DNA of 64,000 bases from an uncultured Oscillospiraceae bacterium (GCA_900539695.1 UQDG01000002.1:1-64000), one strand, 5' to 3'; shown: positions 52,133 through 60,798, counted from the first letter of the stretch. Numbers and translations: made by a program. Notes: a model not told the origin generated them from the sequence alone.

Positions 52133-53650
52133 TTAGCCGCACTCGTACACAGCAGCAGACGTGCCCTCGTACAGCAGAGCCCAGCCGTTTTCTTCCAGAT
52201 ATTGGGCCACGTCGCTGTCGGTATTTGCCATGACATAACGGGAATGAATTTTGTTGGCAGGGTCCAGAAGATACGTGTCTTCATCAAATTGCAGGCCCAT
52301 GCCATCGGGCACAGCGTACAGCATGCCAAAGTGGCTGCCGCCGCCCAGGGCGTAGGCGCACACACGGTCCCACGGGTCGTCGCTTGTCAGGCGGGCCTGA
52401 CTCTCGGTCAGCACCGTTTGCAGGTCGGCAACTTCCTGCGATAATCCTGCATTATACACGGGCATCGTAAAGGTGGAGGTATCGCTGTCCCCTCTTGCCG
52501 TGGTCATGCGGATGCCCGCCACGCTAAGCACCGCCAGCAGCACCGGGGCCGCAGCGGCGGTCAGGGGCGGCTGCTCGGCCACAAGCGCCGCCAACAGCAG
52601 CAGGTCATACACGATGGTATGGCGGGAGGCCTCGCCAGGGCGGTACATCAGCATCAGCGCCAAAAACACCACCAGCGTGACCAACAGTGCGCATACTTTC
52701 CAGAACACCGGCTGCTTATGCGCAGCGTTCCAAATCACACAGGCCAGCGTGACCAGCAGCAACGCAAACAGCAGCAGATAGCAACTGCCCACGCGGGTGC
52801 CGTCGGCGATCTCCTGCCCCAATTGCTGCCACGCACCCAATAGCTTATAGTAAACGCTGCGGACAGCGGCCCAGAAGTGACCGTGGAGCAGTTCCTCCAC
52901 AGCGCCCAGATCCACATTGGCAAAAAGGTACGGTGCGTAGAACTTTTTCATCAGCACCAGCGTACCGGCGGCGGAAGCAGCCGCCCCGACCACCGTGCCG
53001 CCCACCGCCTTACGGCGGGGCCAGGCCAGTACCAGCGGGAACAGCCACAGCACAGCGTTATAGGGCCGCACCAGCGTGGCGGCAGCGCACAGCGCAAACA
53101 GCGCCGCCCAGACCGCGCCCGCATGCCTGCACCCGCGGCGGATGCCTGCGGCCAGGCCCAGCACGGCCAGCACCAGCGCGTAGTGCAGCGGCTCCTGCAT
53201 GGCGGAGAACACATACCGCACCGGGGCGTTCAGCGCGGCGATGCCGACGCCGAACAGCAACTGACGCTTCCAGTCCAGGCGGGTACCCCACACAAAGCAG
53301 AGCCAGCCCGCCAGCACCCAAAACAGGTTGCAGTATAAAAAGGCGTTCTGTCCGCGGAAAATCAGCCCCGGGATGGCGTACAGGTAGAACACCGCAGGCC
53401 CCCAGGCGGCAAAACGGCCGATCTCGGCGTGGGACTCGTTAAACCCAAAGTACCCTTGCGGTACGCCGTGGGTCACCACCGCCGAAAGCTGCTTGGCGTA
53501 GTAGACCTCGTCGCTCCACGCGCTGGCAGGCAGGTAAATCTTGCCCAGTGACACGCCGTAGACAGTCCACTCATACACCAGCAAAAACACCAGCGCGGCG
53601 GCCGCCGTGCAGACCAGCCTTGCCCAGGCGGGCAGGGTCTTACTTTTCAT
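52133..53650 (-). CDS. GT-C-like membrane protein, paralog 3
   Basis: A 505-residue polytopic protein with the family signature SAWSDEVYYAKQLSAVVTHG and GYFGFNESHAEIGRFAAWGP. Overall it aligns with paralogs 1 and 2 but is the most diverged, and its C-terminal end (LLYEGTSAAVYECG) is not homogenised with theirs. Its start overlaps the end of the aminotransferase gene by 11 bases, so translation is coupled. The acceptor and donor are unknown. Confidence 0.75.
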   Translation of the reverse strand: MKSKTLPAWARLVCTAAAALVFLLVYEWTVYGVSLGKIYLPASAWSDEVYYAKQLSAVVTHGVPQGYFGFNESHAEIGRFAAWGPAVFYLYAIPGLIFRGQNAFLYCNLFWVLAGWLCFVWGTRLDWKRQLLFGVGIAALNAPVRYVFSAMQEPLHYALVLAVLGLAAGIRRGCRHAGAVWAALFALCAAATLVRPYNAVLWLFPLVLAWPRRKAVGGTVVGAAASAAGTLVLMKKFYAPYLFANVDLGAVEELLHGHFWAAVRSVYYKLLGAWQQLGQEIADGTRVGSCYLLLFALLLVTLACVIWNAAHKQPVFWKVCALLVTLVVFLALMLMYRPGEASRHTIVYDLLLLAALVAEQPPLTAAAAPVLLAVLSVAGIRMTTARGDSDTSTFTMPVYNAGLSQEVADLQTVLTESQARLTSDDPWDRVCAYALGGGSHFGMLYAVPDGMGLQFDEDTYLLDPANKIHSRYVMANTDSDVAQYLEENGWALLYEGTSAAVYECG

Positions 53651-54770
53651 AGAACTCCAGCACTTTGGCGATGACCTTGTTCTGGTCGTCCTCGGTCAGG
53701 CCGTAGTACATGGGCAGGCGCACCAGGCGCTCGCTCTCGGCGGTGGTGTAGACGTCCTCGCCGTCAAAGCGGCCGAACTTCTCGCCCGCCGGGGCGGAGT
53801 GCAGCGGGATGTAGTGGAACACCGCCAGAATATCGTTCTCTTTCAAAAAGCGGATGAACTCGGTACGTTCTTCCAAATTCTTGCACTTCAGATAGAACAT
53901 ATGAGCGTTGTGGGTACACTCAGCCGGGATATGCTGCAGCTCGATCTTGCCGGCTTCAGCCAAAGGCAGGAATGCCTCACGGTAGCGGTGCCAGCTGGTC
54001 AGGCGGTTCTCGTTGATCTCGTCAGCATGCAGCAACTGAGCCCACAGGTAGGCAGCGTTCAACTCGCTGGGCAGGTAGCTGTCACCAAAATCCACCCAGG
54101 TGTACTTGTCCACCTGGCCGCGGAAGAACTTGGCGCGGTTGGTGCCCTTTTCGCGCAGGATCTCGGCGCGCTCGTTATAATCGGGGTTGTTGATGACGAG
54201 AGCGCCGCCCTCGCCCATCGAGTAGTTTTTCGTCTCGTGGAAAGAGTAGCAGCCAAAATCGCCAATGGTACCCAGTGCCTTGCCCTTGTAGCTGCTCATC
54301 ACGCCCTGGGCGGCATCCTCGACCACCATCAGGTTGTGGCGGCGGGCAATGTCCATGATGGTGTCCATCTCGCAGGCGACACCGGCGTAGTGCATGGCCA
54401 CAATGACCTTGGTCTTGTCGGTGATGGCGGCTTCGATCTTGGTCTCGTCGATGTTCATCGTGTCGGGGCGCACATCCACAAACACCAGCTTGGCCCCGGC
54501 CAGCACGGCAGCGGTAGCGGTGCTGGAGAAGGTGAAGCTGGGCAGGATGACCTCGTCACCGGGGTGAATATCGCACAGCAGCATGGCCATATCCAGAGCG
54601 GTGGTGCCGCTGGTGGTCAGCAGTACTTTCTGGGCGTGGAAGCGTTCCTCAATCCACGCATTGCACTTCTTGGTAAAGGCACCGTCGCCGCAGATCTTAT
54701 GGGCGTCGATGGCCTGTTTGACATACTCCAATTCATCCCCGACACAGGGGGGCACATTAAAAGGGATCAT
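53640..54770 (-). CDS. wecE: dTDP-4-amino-4,6-dideoxygalactose transaminase
   Basis: A 376-residue DegT/DnrJ/EryC1 aminotransferase. MIPFNVPPCVGDELEYV, KICGDGAFT, GVACEMDTIM, AAQGVMSSYKGKALGTIG and VFHYIPLHSAPAGE all follow E. coli WecE (RffA) closely. The PLP lysine is K181 in SFHETKNYSMGEGG. It adds an amino group to dTDP-4-keto-6-deoxyglucose to give dTDP-Fuc4N. The dTDP-glucose genes rmlA and rmlB are not in the window. It is the first gene of the 54.8-45.7 kb operon and sets its likely sugar. Confidence 0.93.
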   Translation of the reverse strand: MIPFNVPPCVGDELEYVKQAIDAHKICGDGAFTKKCNAWIEERFHAQKVLLTTSGTTALDMAMLLCDIHPGDEVILPSFTFSSTATAAVLAGAKLVFVDVRPDTMNIDETKIEAAITDKTKVIVAMHYAGVACEMDTIMDIARRHNLMVVEDAAQGVMSSYKGKALGTIGDFGCYSFHETKNYSMGEGGALVINNPDYNERAEILREKGTNRAKFFRGQVDKYTWVDFGDSYLPSELNAAYLWAQLLHADEINENRLTSWHRYREAFLPLAEAGKIELQHIPAECTHNAHMFYLKCKNLEERTEFIRFLKENDILAVFHYIPLHSAPAGEKFGRFDGEDVYTTAESERLVRLPMYYGLTEDDQNKVIAKVLEFYEK

Positions 54771-54851
54771 GGCAAAAGCCCTCTTTCCTTACAAAATTCG
54801 ATACTTATTAAATAGTATAGCACACTATGCCTGTTTTCACAAGGCGCGGGC

Positions 54852-55349
54852 TCACTTTTTCACGCGGGTGGTGTTGTAGGCGCGCAGCAGCAGCACGGCG
54901 TACCACAGCAGGGTGATGCTGAACACGATGAAGGCAAAGGACGCCACGGTGGCCGCCACGGCAGAAAAGTGTGCAACGCAGTATACGGCCAGCGGCACGG
55001 CAGCCACAACCGGCATCTTGGCGTTTTTTCCCGTCGTATAGCCAGCAATTTTCAACATCTGCGTCACAGTGGCCCACAGCAGCCACAGGGCCGCGGCCCG
55101 CAGCAGCGGGGCCAGCCAGGCGGGACCGGCCAGAGTGCCGCACAGCACCAGTTCCAGCACCAACTGCACGGTGCCGCAGGCCAGCACGGGCAGGGCGCGG
55201 CGGCCCAGCAGCAGGTAGCCCACCAGCGCCAGCACAGTCAGCGAGACTTCCTGCAAAGCGACGGCATCGGGCATAGCTAGCATAGCACGGCCGGCGGATG
55301 CTACCCCCACCAGCAGGTAGGCCAGGGCGGGACGATTGCGTTTATCCAT
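54852..55349 (-). CDS. Small polytopic membrane protein
   Basis: A 165-residue hydrophobic protein with about five helices and a basic C-terminal tail (NTTRVKK). There are no catalytic motifs and I do not recognise the family. It is separated from the glycan operon by about 80 bases and is divergent from the aminotransferase gene at 55507. The ATG has GGAGGATTTACCCCT upstream, an adequate site. Confidence 0.65.
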   Translation of the reverse strand: MDKRNRPALAYLLVGVASAGRAMLAMPDAVALQEVSLTVLALVGYLLLGRRALPVLACGTVQLVLELVLCGTLAGPAWLAPLLRAAALWLLWATVTQMLKIAGYTTGKNAKMPVVAAVPLAVYCVAHFSAVAATVASFAFIVFSITLLWYAVLLLRAYNTTRVKK

Positions 55350-55506
55350 AGGGGTAAATCCTCCGATTTTTCAACAAATATTATCATTTTATCATACCAT
55401 GAACCGTGGGGACTTGCAAGGGAAAGCCGCACGGCGTATAATAAAACCATTCTGCCGTGTGTGCGATTTAAAGCGGCAGACATGTATGGAGAGGAAGTTG
55501 TGCAAT

Positions 55507-56673
55507 ATGGAATTTTCCCATCGTTTGGACCTGTTCGGGCCGGAGATCTTTGCCGCGCTGAACGATAAAAAGGTCGCGCTGGAGGCCGAGGGCCGCCACC
55601 TGTTCAATTTAAGCGTGGGAACGCCGGATTTCGCCCCGGCCGACCACATCAAACAGGCGCTGGTCGATGCCGCCAGAGACAACGAAAACTGGAAGTACAG
55701 CCTGCGGGACCTGCCCGAGCTGCTGGACGCCGTGTGCAGCTACTACAAGCGCCGCTTTGACGTAGACACCATCACCCCGAACAAGGTGATGAGTTTTTCT
55801 GGCTCCCAGGACGGCATCGGCCACTTAGGCCTGGCGCTGTGCAACGACGGTGACGTGGTGCTACTGCCCGACCCCTGCTACCCCGTTTTTATGACCGGCA
55901 GCAAGCTGGGCGGCGCCGACCCCTGGTACTACAAACTAACAAAAGAAAACCACTTCTTGCCCGATGTGTCCGCCATCCCCGAGGAAGTAGCCCGCAAGGC
56001 AAAGTTTATGCTGGTCAGCCTGCCGGCCAACCCGGTAGGCAGCATCGGCACGCCGGAGTTGTACGCTCAGTTGGTTGATTTCTGCCGTAAGTACGATATT
56101 TTACTGGTGCATGACAACGCCTACAGCGACATCATCTTTGACGGCGCCCACGGCGGCAGCATTTTCAATACGCCGGGAGCCGAGGAGTGCGCAGTGGAGT
56201 TCTTCTCCCTGAGCAAGAGCTTCAACGTGACTGGCGCGCGCATCAGCTTTTTGGTGGGCCGTCCGAATGTGATCGCCGCCTGCAAAAAGTTGCGCACCCA
56301 GATCGACTTTGGCATGTTCCTGCCGGTGCAGAAAGCCGCCATCGCCGCCCTGACCGGCCCGCTGGACAGCGTAAAACGCCAGTGCGGCGAGTATCAGGCT
56401 CGCCGCGACGCCCTGTGCGGCGGCCTGCGCAGCATCGGCTGGAACGTACCCGACAGCCACGGCAGCATGTTTGTGTGGGCTCCACTGCCCACCGGCTACA
56501 CCGACAGCATGGCCTTCTGCCTGGAGCTGATCGATAAGGCAGGCGTTATCTGCACGCCGGGCTTCAGCTTTGGCCCCAGCGGTGAGGGGTACGTCCGTTT
56601 TGCCCTGACCCTGCCGGTAGAGCGCATCCGCGAGGCGGTCGCGTCCATCGCCGTCAGCGGGATGATCCGCTAA
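55507..56673 (+). CDS. Class I/II PLP aminotransferase
   Basis: A 388-residue fold-type I aminotransferase. The PLP lysine is K237 in SLSKSFNVTGARISF. Other family blocks are LSVGTPDF, SFSGSQDGIGHLGLAL, PDPCYPVFMTG, SLPANPVGS and VHDNAYSDI. The pattern is close to aspartate or LL-diaminopimelate aminotransferases of clostridia; the exact substrate is not assigned. The start at ATG 55507 follows AGAGGAAG; earlier in-frame ATGs at 55486 and 55336 lack sites. It is monocistronic, with its own terminator. Confidence 0.88.
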   Translation: MEFSHRLDLFGPEIFAALNDKKVALEAEGRHLFNLSVGTPDFAPADHIKQALVDAARDNENWKYSLRDLPELLDAVCSYYKRRFDVDTITPNKVMSFSGSQDGIGHLGLALCNDGDVVLLPDPCYPVFMTGSKLGGADPWYYKLTKENHFLPDVSAIPEEVARKAKFMLVSLPANPVGSIGTPELYAQLVDFCRKYDILLVHDNAYSDIIFDGAHGGSIFNTPGAEECAVEFFSLSKSFNVTGARISFLVGRPNVIAACKKLRTQIDFGMFLPVQKAAIAALTGPLDSVKRQCGEYQARRDALCGGLRSIGWNVPDSHGSMFVWAPLPTGYTDSMAFCLELIDKAGVICTPGFSFGPSGEGYVRFALTLPVERIREAVASIAVSGMIR

Positions 56674-56699
56674 ATCTTTTATGGCGCACCTCATATACA

Positions 56700-56737
56700 G
56701 AAAAGCCCCCGCCTGCGTTAAACAGGCGGGGGCTTTG
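56700..56737 (+). terminator. Terminator of the aminotransferase gene
   Basis: AAAAGCCCCCGCCTG pairs with CAGGCGGGGGCTTT around TTAAA; works mainly on the plus strand and may also serve the BlaI gene. Confidence 0.88.
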
Positions 56738-56783
56738 TTATATGCTATTATGGACTTTTCCGCTTTCAGCCGCTTGTTGCAGC

Positions 56784-57203
56784 TTACTGCTCGCTCTCGG
56801 TCTCAGCAGCCTCTGCCGCGGCGGCTTCGCGGGCCTGGGGTCCGTTTTCACGCACGGCGGCGCGCAGGGCCTTCTGGATGGCCGGGGTGATCTCCACCCT
56901 CTGCAGCAAAGATGCCAACAGTTCGGGGAACTGTTTGGCAGGCAGCTGCTCAGCTACCACAAGGGCCAGGTACTCGGCATGGGAGATGGCAGGCTCAAAG
57001 GTGCGGGCGTAGGTTTTACCGCTGCGCACGAAGCCGACCTCCCGCAAGACGCCTTTCGCCATCAGGCTGTTCAGCATCGAAAAGATCGAGCGTTCTTTCC
57101 ACTTGCGGTCCTCGCAGGTGTGGATGACCTCGGTCTGGGCCATGGGGTGGTCTGCCTGCCAGAAAATTTCCATAATCTGCTGTTCACTTTTTGTCAGGTG
57201 CAC
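56784..57203 (-). CDS. BlaI/MecI/CopY-family repressor
   Basis: A 139-residue winged-helix repressor. LTKSEQQIMEIFWQADHPMAQTEVI is the family's N-terminal helix pair, followed by the recognition helix in ERSIFSMLNSLMAKGVL. The C-terminal dimer part ends in an Ala/Glu-rich tail. BlaI relatives are released by BlaR1 proteases or by copper; no blaR1, beta-lactamase or copper gene is adjacent, so its targets lie elsewhere. The start is GTG at 57203 with GGGAGAG upstream. Confidence 0.88.
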   Translation of the reverse strand: MHLTKSEQQIMEIFWQADHPMAQTEVIHTCEDRKWKERSIFSMLNSLMAKGVLREVGFVRSGKTYARTFEPAISHAEYLALVVAEQLPAKQFPELLASLLQRVEITPAIQKALRAAVRENGPQAREAAAAEAAETESEQ

Positions 57204-57244
57204 GCTTGAACTCTCCCTTACTGCATAGTTGCAAATCTATTACC

Positions 57245-57273
57245 ATAATATAGGTAAATGAATCAATTGTCAA
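57245..57273 (-). promoter_or_regulatory. Promoter of the BlaI-like gene
   Basis: TTGACA, 17 bases, TATTAT on the minus strand. TTACCATAATATAGGTAA overlaps the -10 box as an inverted repeat and may be the repressor's own site. Confidence 0.7.
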
Positions 57274-57337
57274 TACTTTAACAGTAATTTTTTAGATTTT
57301 TCCTTCGTTATAATATAACGTTACGTATTTGTACAAC

Positions 57338-57440
57338 GTTGCCACACTTCTGCCACACTTTGTTTTCGTTTTGACGGCTCATCGCGCGATTCATAAGGTG
57401 TGGCAAATCCGTGGCAAATTTTGTCACACTGTGTCCGCTT
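57338..57440. promoter_or_regulatory. Cluster of GCCACAC/GTGTGGC repeats
   Basis: Within the 328-base gap between the sigK and blaI-like genes, TTGCCACACTTCTGCCACAC is mirrored by GTGTGGCAAATCCGTGGCAA and TGTCACACTG. The paired sites are about 60 bases apart. They could be operator sites or form a large hairpin. A 69-codon minus-strand frame across it (57308-57517) has no ribosome site and is probably not real. Confidence 0.4.
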
Positions 57441-57530
57441 TGTGATTCACCTGCTTTCCCTGCTGGTTTTTCTGTCATGTCAGTCATGCATTTCGGCAAA
57501 TTTTGCATAATTTTCACATGGATTTTTCGT

Positions 57531-58223
57531 TCATCGGCGCCAGGCGTTCATCAACCGAGTCAGGGCGCGTTTCTCCAACCGGGAAACATAGCTGCGGCTG
57601 ATGCCCAGCTTGTCGGCAGTCTGCTGCTGGGTAGCCGGACGCTCCCCGCCCAGGCCGTAGCGCAGCTGCAGCAGCGCCCGTTCCCGCACAGGCAGGGTAT
57701 CCACCAGGCGGCGCAGGCGGGCGGCATCGGCGCGGCGCTCGCAATCGTCTTCCATCACGGTGTCATCGGGCAGGGTGTCGGCCAAAGTCAGCTGCCCGCT
57801 GCCGGATTCCAGTGGCTCCTGCAGCGAAACAGCCGCACCTTCACGCCGAATTTTTCTCAGTTCCATTCGTAGCTCGTTCTCGATGCACCGGCTCGCGTAG
57901 CTGGCAAACTTGCTGGCGCGGGCGGGATCAAAGGTATCCACCGCCTTGATAAGCCCGATGGTGCCGATGGAGATCAGGTCATCCTGATTGGACGTGGCAG
58001 CATAGTATTTCTTGCACACATGGGCCACCAGCCGCAGGTTGTGCCGCACCAGCTGGTCGCGGGCATCCCGCCCGGCCACACCGCCCGTGCGCAGGGCTGC
58101 AAAGGCCGCACGCTCGGCCGCCGGGGAAAGCGGCCGCGGGAAGCTGCCGCTTTCGAGATGCAGCGCCAAATACAAAATCTGCCCGGCTGCCGCCTGCAAA
58201 AACACGCCCAAAATGCCCCACAT
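57531..58223 (-). CDS. sigK: Sporulation sigma factor SigK-like
   Basis: A 230-residue sigma-70-family factor. A hydrophobic N-terminal stretch (about 5-22) resembles the SigK pro-sequence and is followed by FPRPLSPAAERAAF. Region 2 has HNLRLVAHVCKKYY and DDLISIGTIGLIKAVDTFDP; region 4 has QQTADKLGISRSYVSRLEKRAL. This is close to B. subtilis SigK, which drives late mother-cell genes. It is uninterrupted (no skin element). Known processing partners (spoIVFB) are not in the window. It may also have been reused as a general regulator in a non-sporing strain. Confidence 0.88.
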   Translation of the reverse strand: MWGILGVFLQAAAGQILYLALHLESGSFPRPLSPAAERAAFAALRTGGVAGRDARDQLVRHNLRLVAHVCKKYYAATSNQDDLISIGTIGLIKAVDTFDPARASKFASYASRCIENELRMELRKIRREGAAVSLQEPLESGSGQLTLADTLPDDTVMEDDCERRADAARLRRLVDTLPVRERALLQLRYGLGGERPATQQQTADKLGISRSYVSRLEKRALTRLMNAWRR

Positions 58224-58265
58224 AGCAACACCCCCTACCCTTTTGTATGCGGGCAGGGGGTGGTT

Positions 58266-59861
58266 TTATGCAGTCAGCAGTTCGGCGGCGGTGCAGGTAT
58301 TGCCCTGCACAGTCAGGCGTAATGTGTGGGTAGCATCCAGTTGGGTTGCATATACAGTTTGGTCATTCCTATCAAAATAGTACAGTTGGTATATATCGTC
58401 CAGGCTGCGCCCGATGAACCAGCCGTCCTGCACCAGGCGGGTGGTGGTGGACATCAGCAGAGGTTCCTTTTCCTCGCCGCTGTACTGGGTGGCCCCACAG
58501 GCGGACAGCACGCCGGTATCCAGCATGGGGTCTATACCCTGCTCCCAGCGGGTCAGGGTCGCCTCAGCAATGCGGCGGTCGGGGTCGGTGCAGCCCAGCA
58601 CCACAAAGCTGACGGCCAGCACCGCAATGCCGATGCGCGCCGCCGGGATAGGCTTGAACACCCGCACCAACAGCAGCACGCCCCACACCAGCAGCACTGT
58701 CAGGAACCACCCGGCCGCGACCCTGCGCGGCGTGAAGCCGAACAGCCGGATATACGCCGCCAGTTTGGCCCCGGCCAGCAGTGCAAACGCCACGCCGAAA
58801 CCGCAGAACAGTGCCGCCAGCGCTTTAGGCAGCGGCCTCTTTGCGAGGAAATGCACCCCCGCCAGCACGGCAATGTCCAGCAGTTGGATGCGCAGCAGCT
58901 CCCAGAATCCGTCCACCGCAAAGGCCGAGGCTTCGGGCGCGGTCAGGCCCGGGCCGCCCATGGCGGCGGTCCACTCAGCCAATTGCAGGGCAAAAAACAG
59001 ACTGTACAGCGCGCATAAGGCACCCGTGACAATGCCGCAGGTTAACCGGGGCAGGCGCTTGTAAGGGGCCAGTGCTTTATAAAAAGCGGGGCCGTCGCAG
59101 GGCGGGCCGTCCCGCCGGGCGGCGCCGTAGACCAACCCGAACAGCCACGCGCCCACGGGCAGCGACAGCAGGATGTTGAACAGCTCACTCAGCAGGCGGG
59201 CGCTCCAGAAATTTTGCCACATCGCGGTAAGCCAGGTGCCCAGGGCGGCAAAGTGGACATCGGCGGCGGCCAGCTGGGCGACGGCAAAGCTGCACAACAC
59301 CGCCGTCAGCACCAGCGTACCCATCGCCGCCAGCCACTTTTTGGCCCCGATGCGCCGCACGGCCAGCCCGCGCAGGGCGGAGAAAACGGTACCCGCCCGC
59401 GCAAAAAAGCTGCCAAACGGCAGGGTGAAGCACCCGGCCAGGGCATCCAGCGGGGCCAACGCCCCGGTGTGCCCCTGGGCCAGCATGCCGAAGCGGGCCA
59501 GCACGCACCAGATGGCCAGCAGATGCCACGCCAGCCCCTGCACAAGACCGAGGAAGTAAAAGTGCCCCGGCACCGCCAACGTGACCGACAGTGCCAGCCA
59601 GCACGCGGCCCAAAGGGGCATCTCCCTGGCAGCGGTGCGGCGGCAGACGCGGGCGGCAGCCTCAACGGCCAGCAGAAAGACCACGGCAAAGGCGGTCATG
59701 GCCCAGCCGCGGTAACGGCCAGCCTCCCCAAATAGGATGCAGCGCAGGTAAAAGTAGGCCAGCGGATAACTGCCCACCACCGCCCAGGGCCAAAAGCATT
59801 GATTTTTGGGTACACTTGAATAAAGGGGACGGATCTCGCCCTCTTGATGGGAGTATTTCAT
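58266..59861 (-). CDS. DUF4153/DUF4173 membrane protein
   Basis: A 531-residue polytopic protein with about 12 helices. The FGFTPRRVAAGWFLTVLLVW segment near residue 385 is a hallmark of the DUF4153/4173 family. A C-terminal extracellular part of about 110 residues (Cys at positions near a CTDPD motif) follows the last helix. The function is unknown. The ATG at 59861 follows AAGGAG; the longer open frame to 59939 overlaps a repeat and lacks a site. It lies upstream of sigK on the same strand, with 42 bases between them, so they may be co-transcribed. Confidence 0.75.
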   Translation of the reverse strand: MKYSHQEGEIRPLYSSVPKNQCFWPWAVVGSYPLAYFYLRCILFGEAGRYRGWAMTAFAVVFLLAVEAAARVCRRTAAREMPLWAACWLALSVTLAVPGHFYFLGLVQGLAWHLLAIWCVLARFGMLAQGHTGALAPLDALAGCFTLPFGSFFARAGTVFSALRGLAVRRIGAKKWLAAMGTLVLTAVLCSFAVAQLAAADVHFAALGTWLTAMWQNFWSARLLSELFNILLSLPVGAWLFGLVYGAARRDGPPCDGPAFYKALAPYKRLPRLTCGIVTGALCALYSLFFALQLAEWTAAMGGPGLTAPEASAFAVDGFWELLRIQLLDIAVLAGVHFLAKRPLPKALAALFCGFGVAFALLAGAKLAAYIRLFGFTPRRVAAGWFLTVLLVWGVLLLVRVFKPIPAARIGIAVLAVSFVVLGCTDPDRRIAEATLTRWEQGIDPMLDTGVLSACGATQYSGEEKEPLLMSTTTRLVQDGWFIGRSLDDIYQLYYFDRNDQTVYATQLDATHTLRLTVQGNTCTAAELLTA

Positions 59862-59898
59862 AGGGTTGCTCCTTATTTCATTCTTGAGCCATGCACTT

Positions 59899-59955
59899 TG
59901 TAGGGGTCGATGCCCGCATCGACCCGCGGGCGGATGCAAGCATTCGCCCCTGCAT
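59899..59955. repeat. Family D repeat (TGTAGGGG-type)
   Basis: TGTAGGGGTCGATGCCCGCA and GGCGGATGCAAGCATTCGCC followed by CCTGCA: inverted ends around ATCGACCCGCGGG. It sits between the XRE and DUF4153 genes. Confidence 0.65.
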
Positions 59956-59963
59956 AAAAGGCA

Positions 59964-60176
59964 TCATGGTTCCTCTTCCACGTACTCCAGCAGCTCGCCC
60001 GGCTGGCAATCCAGCGCCTTACACAGGGCTTCCAGCGTGGAGAACCGCACGGCTTTGGCTTTGTTGTTTTTCAGGATGGACAGGTTCGCCGGGGTGATGC
60101 CGATCTCCTCGGCCAGTTCTCCCGCGCCTTTGTGGCGGCGGGCCATCATCACATCCAGGTTTACGACAATGGGCAT
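59964..60176 (-). CDS. Small XRE-family regulator (YozG-like)
   Basis: A 70-residue Cro/CI-type helix-turn-helix protein. LAEEIGITPANLSILKNNKAKAVRFSTLEALCKAL covers the DNA-binding helices; nothing else is present. In many Firmicutes such a protein (YozG type) follows a DUF2975 membrane gene, as here, and is thought to control it. The gap to that gene is 12 bases. A TATCGTTTTTCGATA palindrome upstream of the operon is a likely binding site. Confidence 0.9.
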   Translation of the reverse strand: MPIVVNLDVMMARRHKGAGELAEEIGITPANLSILKNNKAKAVRFSTLEALCKALDCQPGELLEYVEEEP

Positions 60177-60188
60177 GATGTGTCCCCC

Positions 60189-60650
60189 TTAAATTGTATA
60201 GTCCAGTTCGTTTTTCATGCGCACGGCCTGAGCAAAGGCGTTTTTCAGCACCCGCACCAGCAGCGCCATAAATCCAGCGGCCGCGGCCAGCACCGCAAAG
60301 GGCCGGTAGCAGATGAAAACCGCTGCCAGGCAGAGCACCGCCGCCCCGGCACAGCACCAGCTGATGCGCCGCAGCGCCGCGACGTTCTCGGGTACAAAGA
60401 CCTCGCCTTTCTCGATACGGCGCAAAAATTTGTACAGGCTGACCAGCATACCGATAGCCAGCGCCGCGCAGGCATAGCCCAGCACCAGCAGTGTGGCGGT
60501 CAGGCCTGTGCTGGGGCGCAGCCCTGCCGCTGCAATGAACCACGCCGTCACCCACGGCCCGCCCAGCGTCATGGCAATGCTGCCGATGAGTGCAGCCACC
60601 ACCACGCACCGTGTCAGCGTGATGCTTTTTTCGTCGTCCCAAAATTTCAT
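60189..60650 (-). CDS. DUF2975 membrane protein
   Basis: A 153-residue membrane protein with four helices. LYKFLRRIEKGEVFVPENVAALRRISW between helices 2 and 3 is the conserved DUF2975 loop. The function is unknown. It is the first gene of a two-gene operon with a YozG-like regulator. The start at ATG 60650 follows GGGAGGAG; the open frame upstream to 60755 runs through the promoter and is not real. Confidence 0.9.
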   Translation of the reverse strand: MKFWDDEKSITLTRCVVVAALIGSIAMTLGGPWVTAWFIAAAGLRPSTGLTATLLVLGYACAALAIGMLVSLYKFLRRIEKGEVFVPENVAALRRISWCCAGAAVLCLAAVFICYRPFAVLAAAAGFMALLVRVLKNAFAQAVRMKNELDYTI

Positions 60651-60685
60651 GGTCGTGTCTCCTCCCGGTTTTCGGTATGGCTGCA

Positions 60686-60714
60686 GTATAGCATATGTAT
60701 TATCGTTTTGCAAG
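60686..60714 (-). promoter_or_regulatory. Promoter of the DUF2975-XRE operon
   Basis: TTGCAA, 17 bases, TATACT on the minus strand. AAACGATAA in the spacer repeats half of the palindrome just upstream. Confidence 0.75.
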
Positions 60715-60721
60715 TGTTTTT

Positions 60722-60736
60722 TATCGTTTTTCGATA
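60722..60736. promoter_or_regulatory. Candidate XRE operator
   Basis: TATCGTTTTTCGATA is a perfect TATCG N5 CGATA palindrome 8 bases beyond the -35 box, with a second half-site inside the promoter spacer. Confidence 0.6.
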
Positions 60737-60755
60737 TATTTGTGTTGTTATACAA

Positions 60756-60793
60756 AAAGGCCCCACCGTTTTTGTACGGCGGGGTCTGTGGGG
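60756..60793 (-). terminator. Terminator of the HD-domain gene
   Basis: AGACCCCGCCG pairs with CGGTGGGGCCT (near perfect), followed by TTTTTG on the minus strand. Confidence 0.85.
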
Positions 60794-60798
60794 CATAT

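Noticed and set aside
54852..55349. Membrane protein as a flippase of the glycan operon
   Set aside because: It is outside the operon by spacing and has no flippase signature; the EamA pair is the better candidate.
57308..57517. A 69-codon frame upstream of sigK
   Set aside because: No ribosome site, no recognisable domain, and it covers the GCCACAC repeat cluster.
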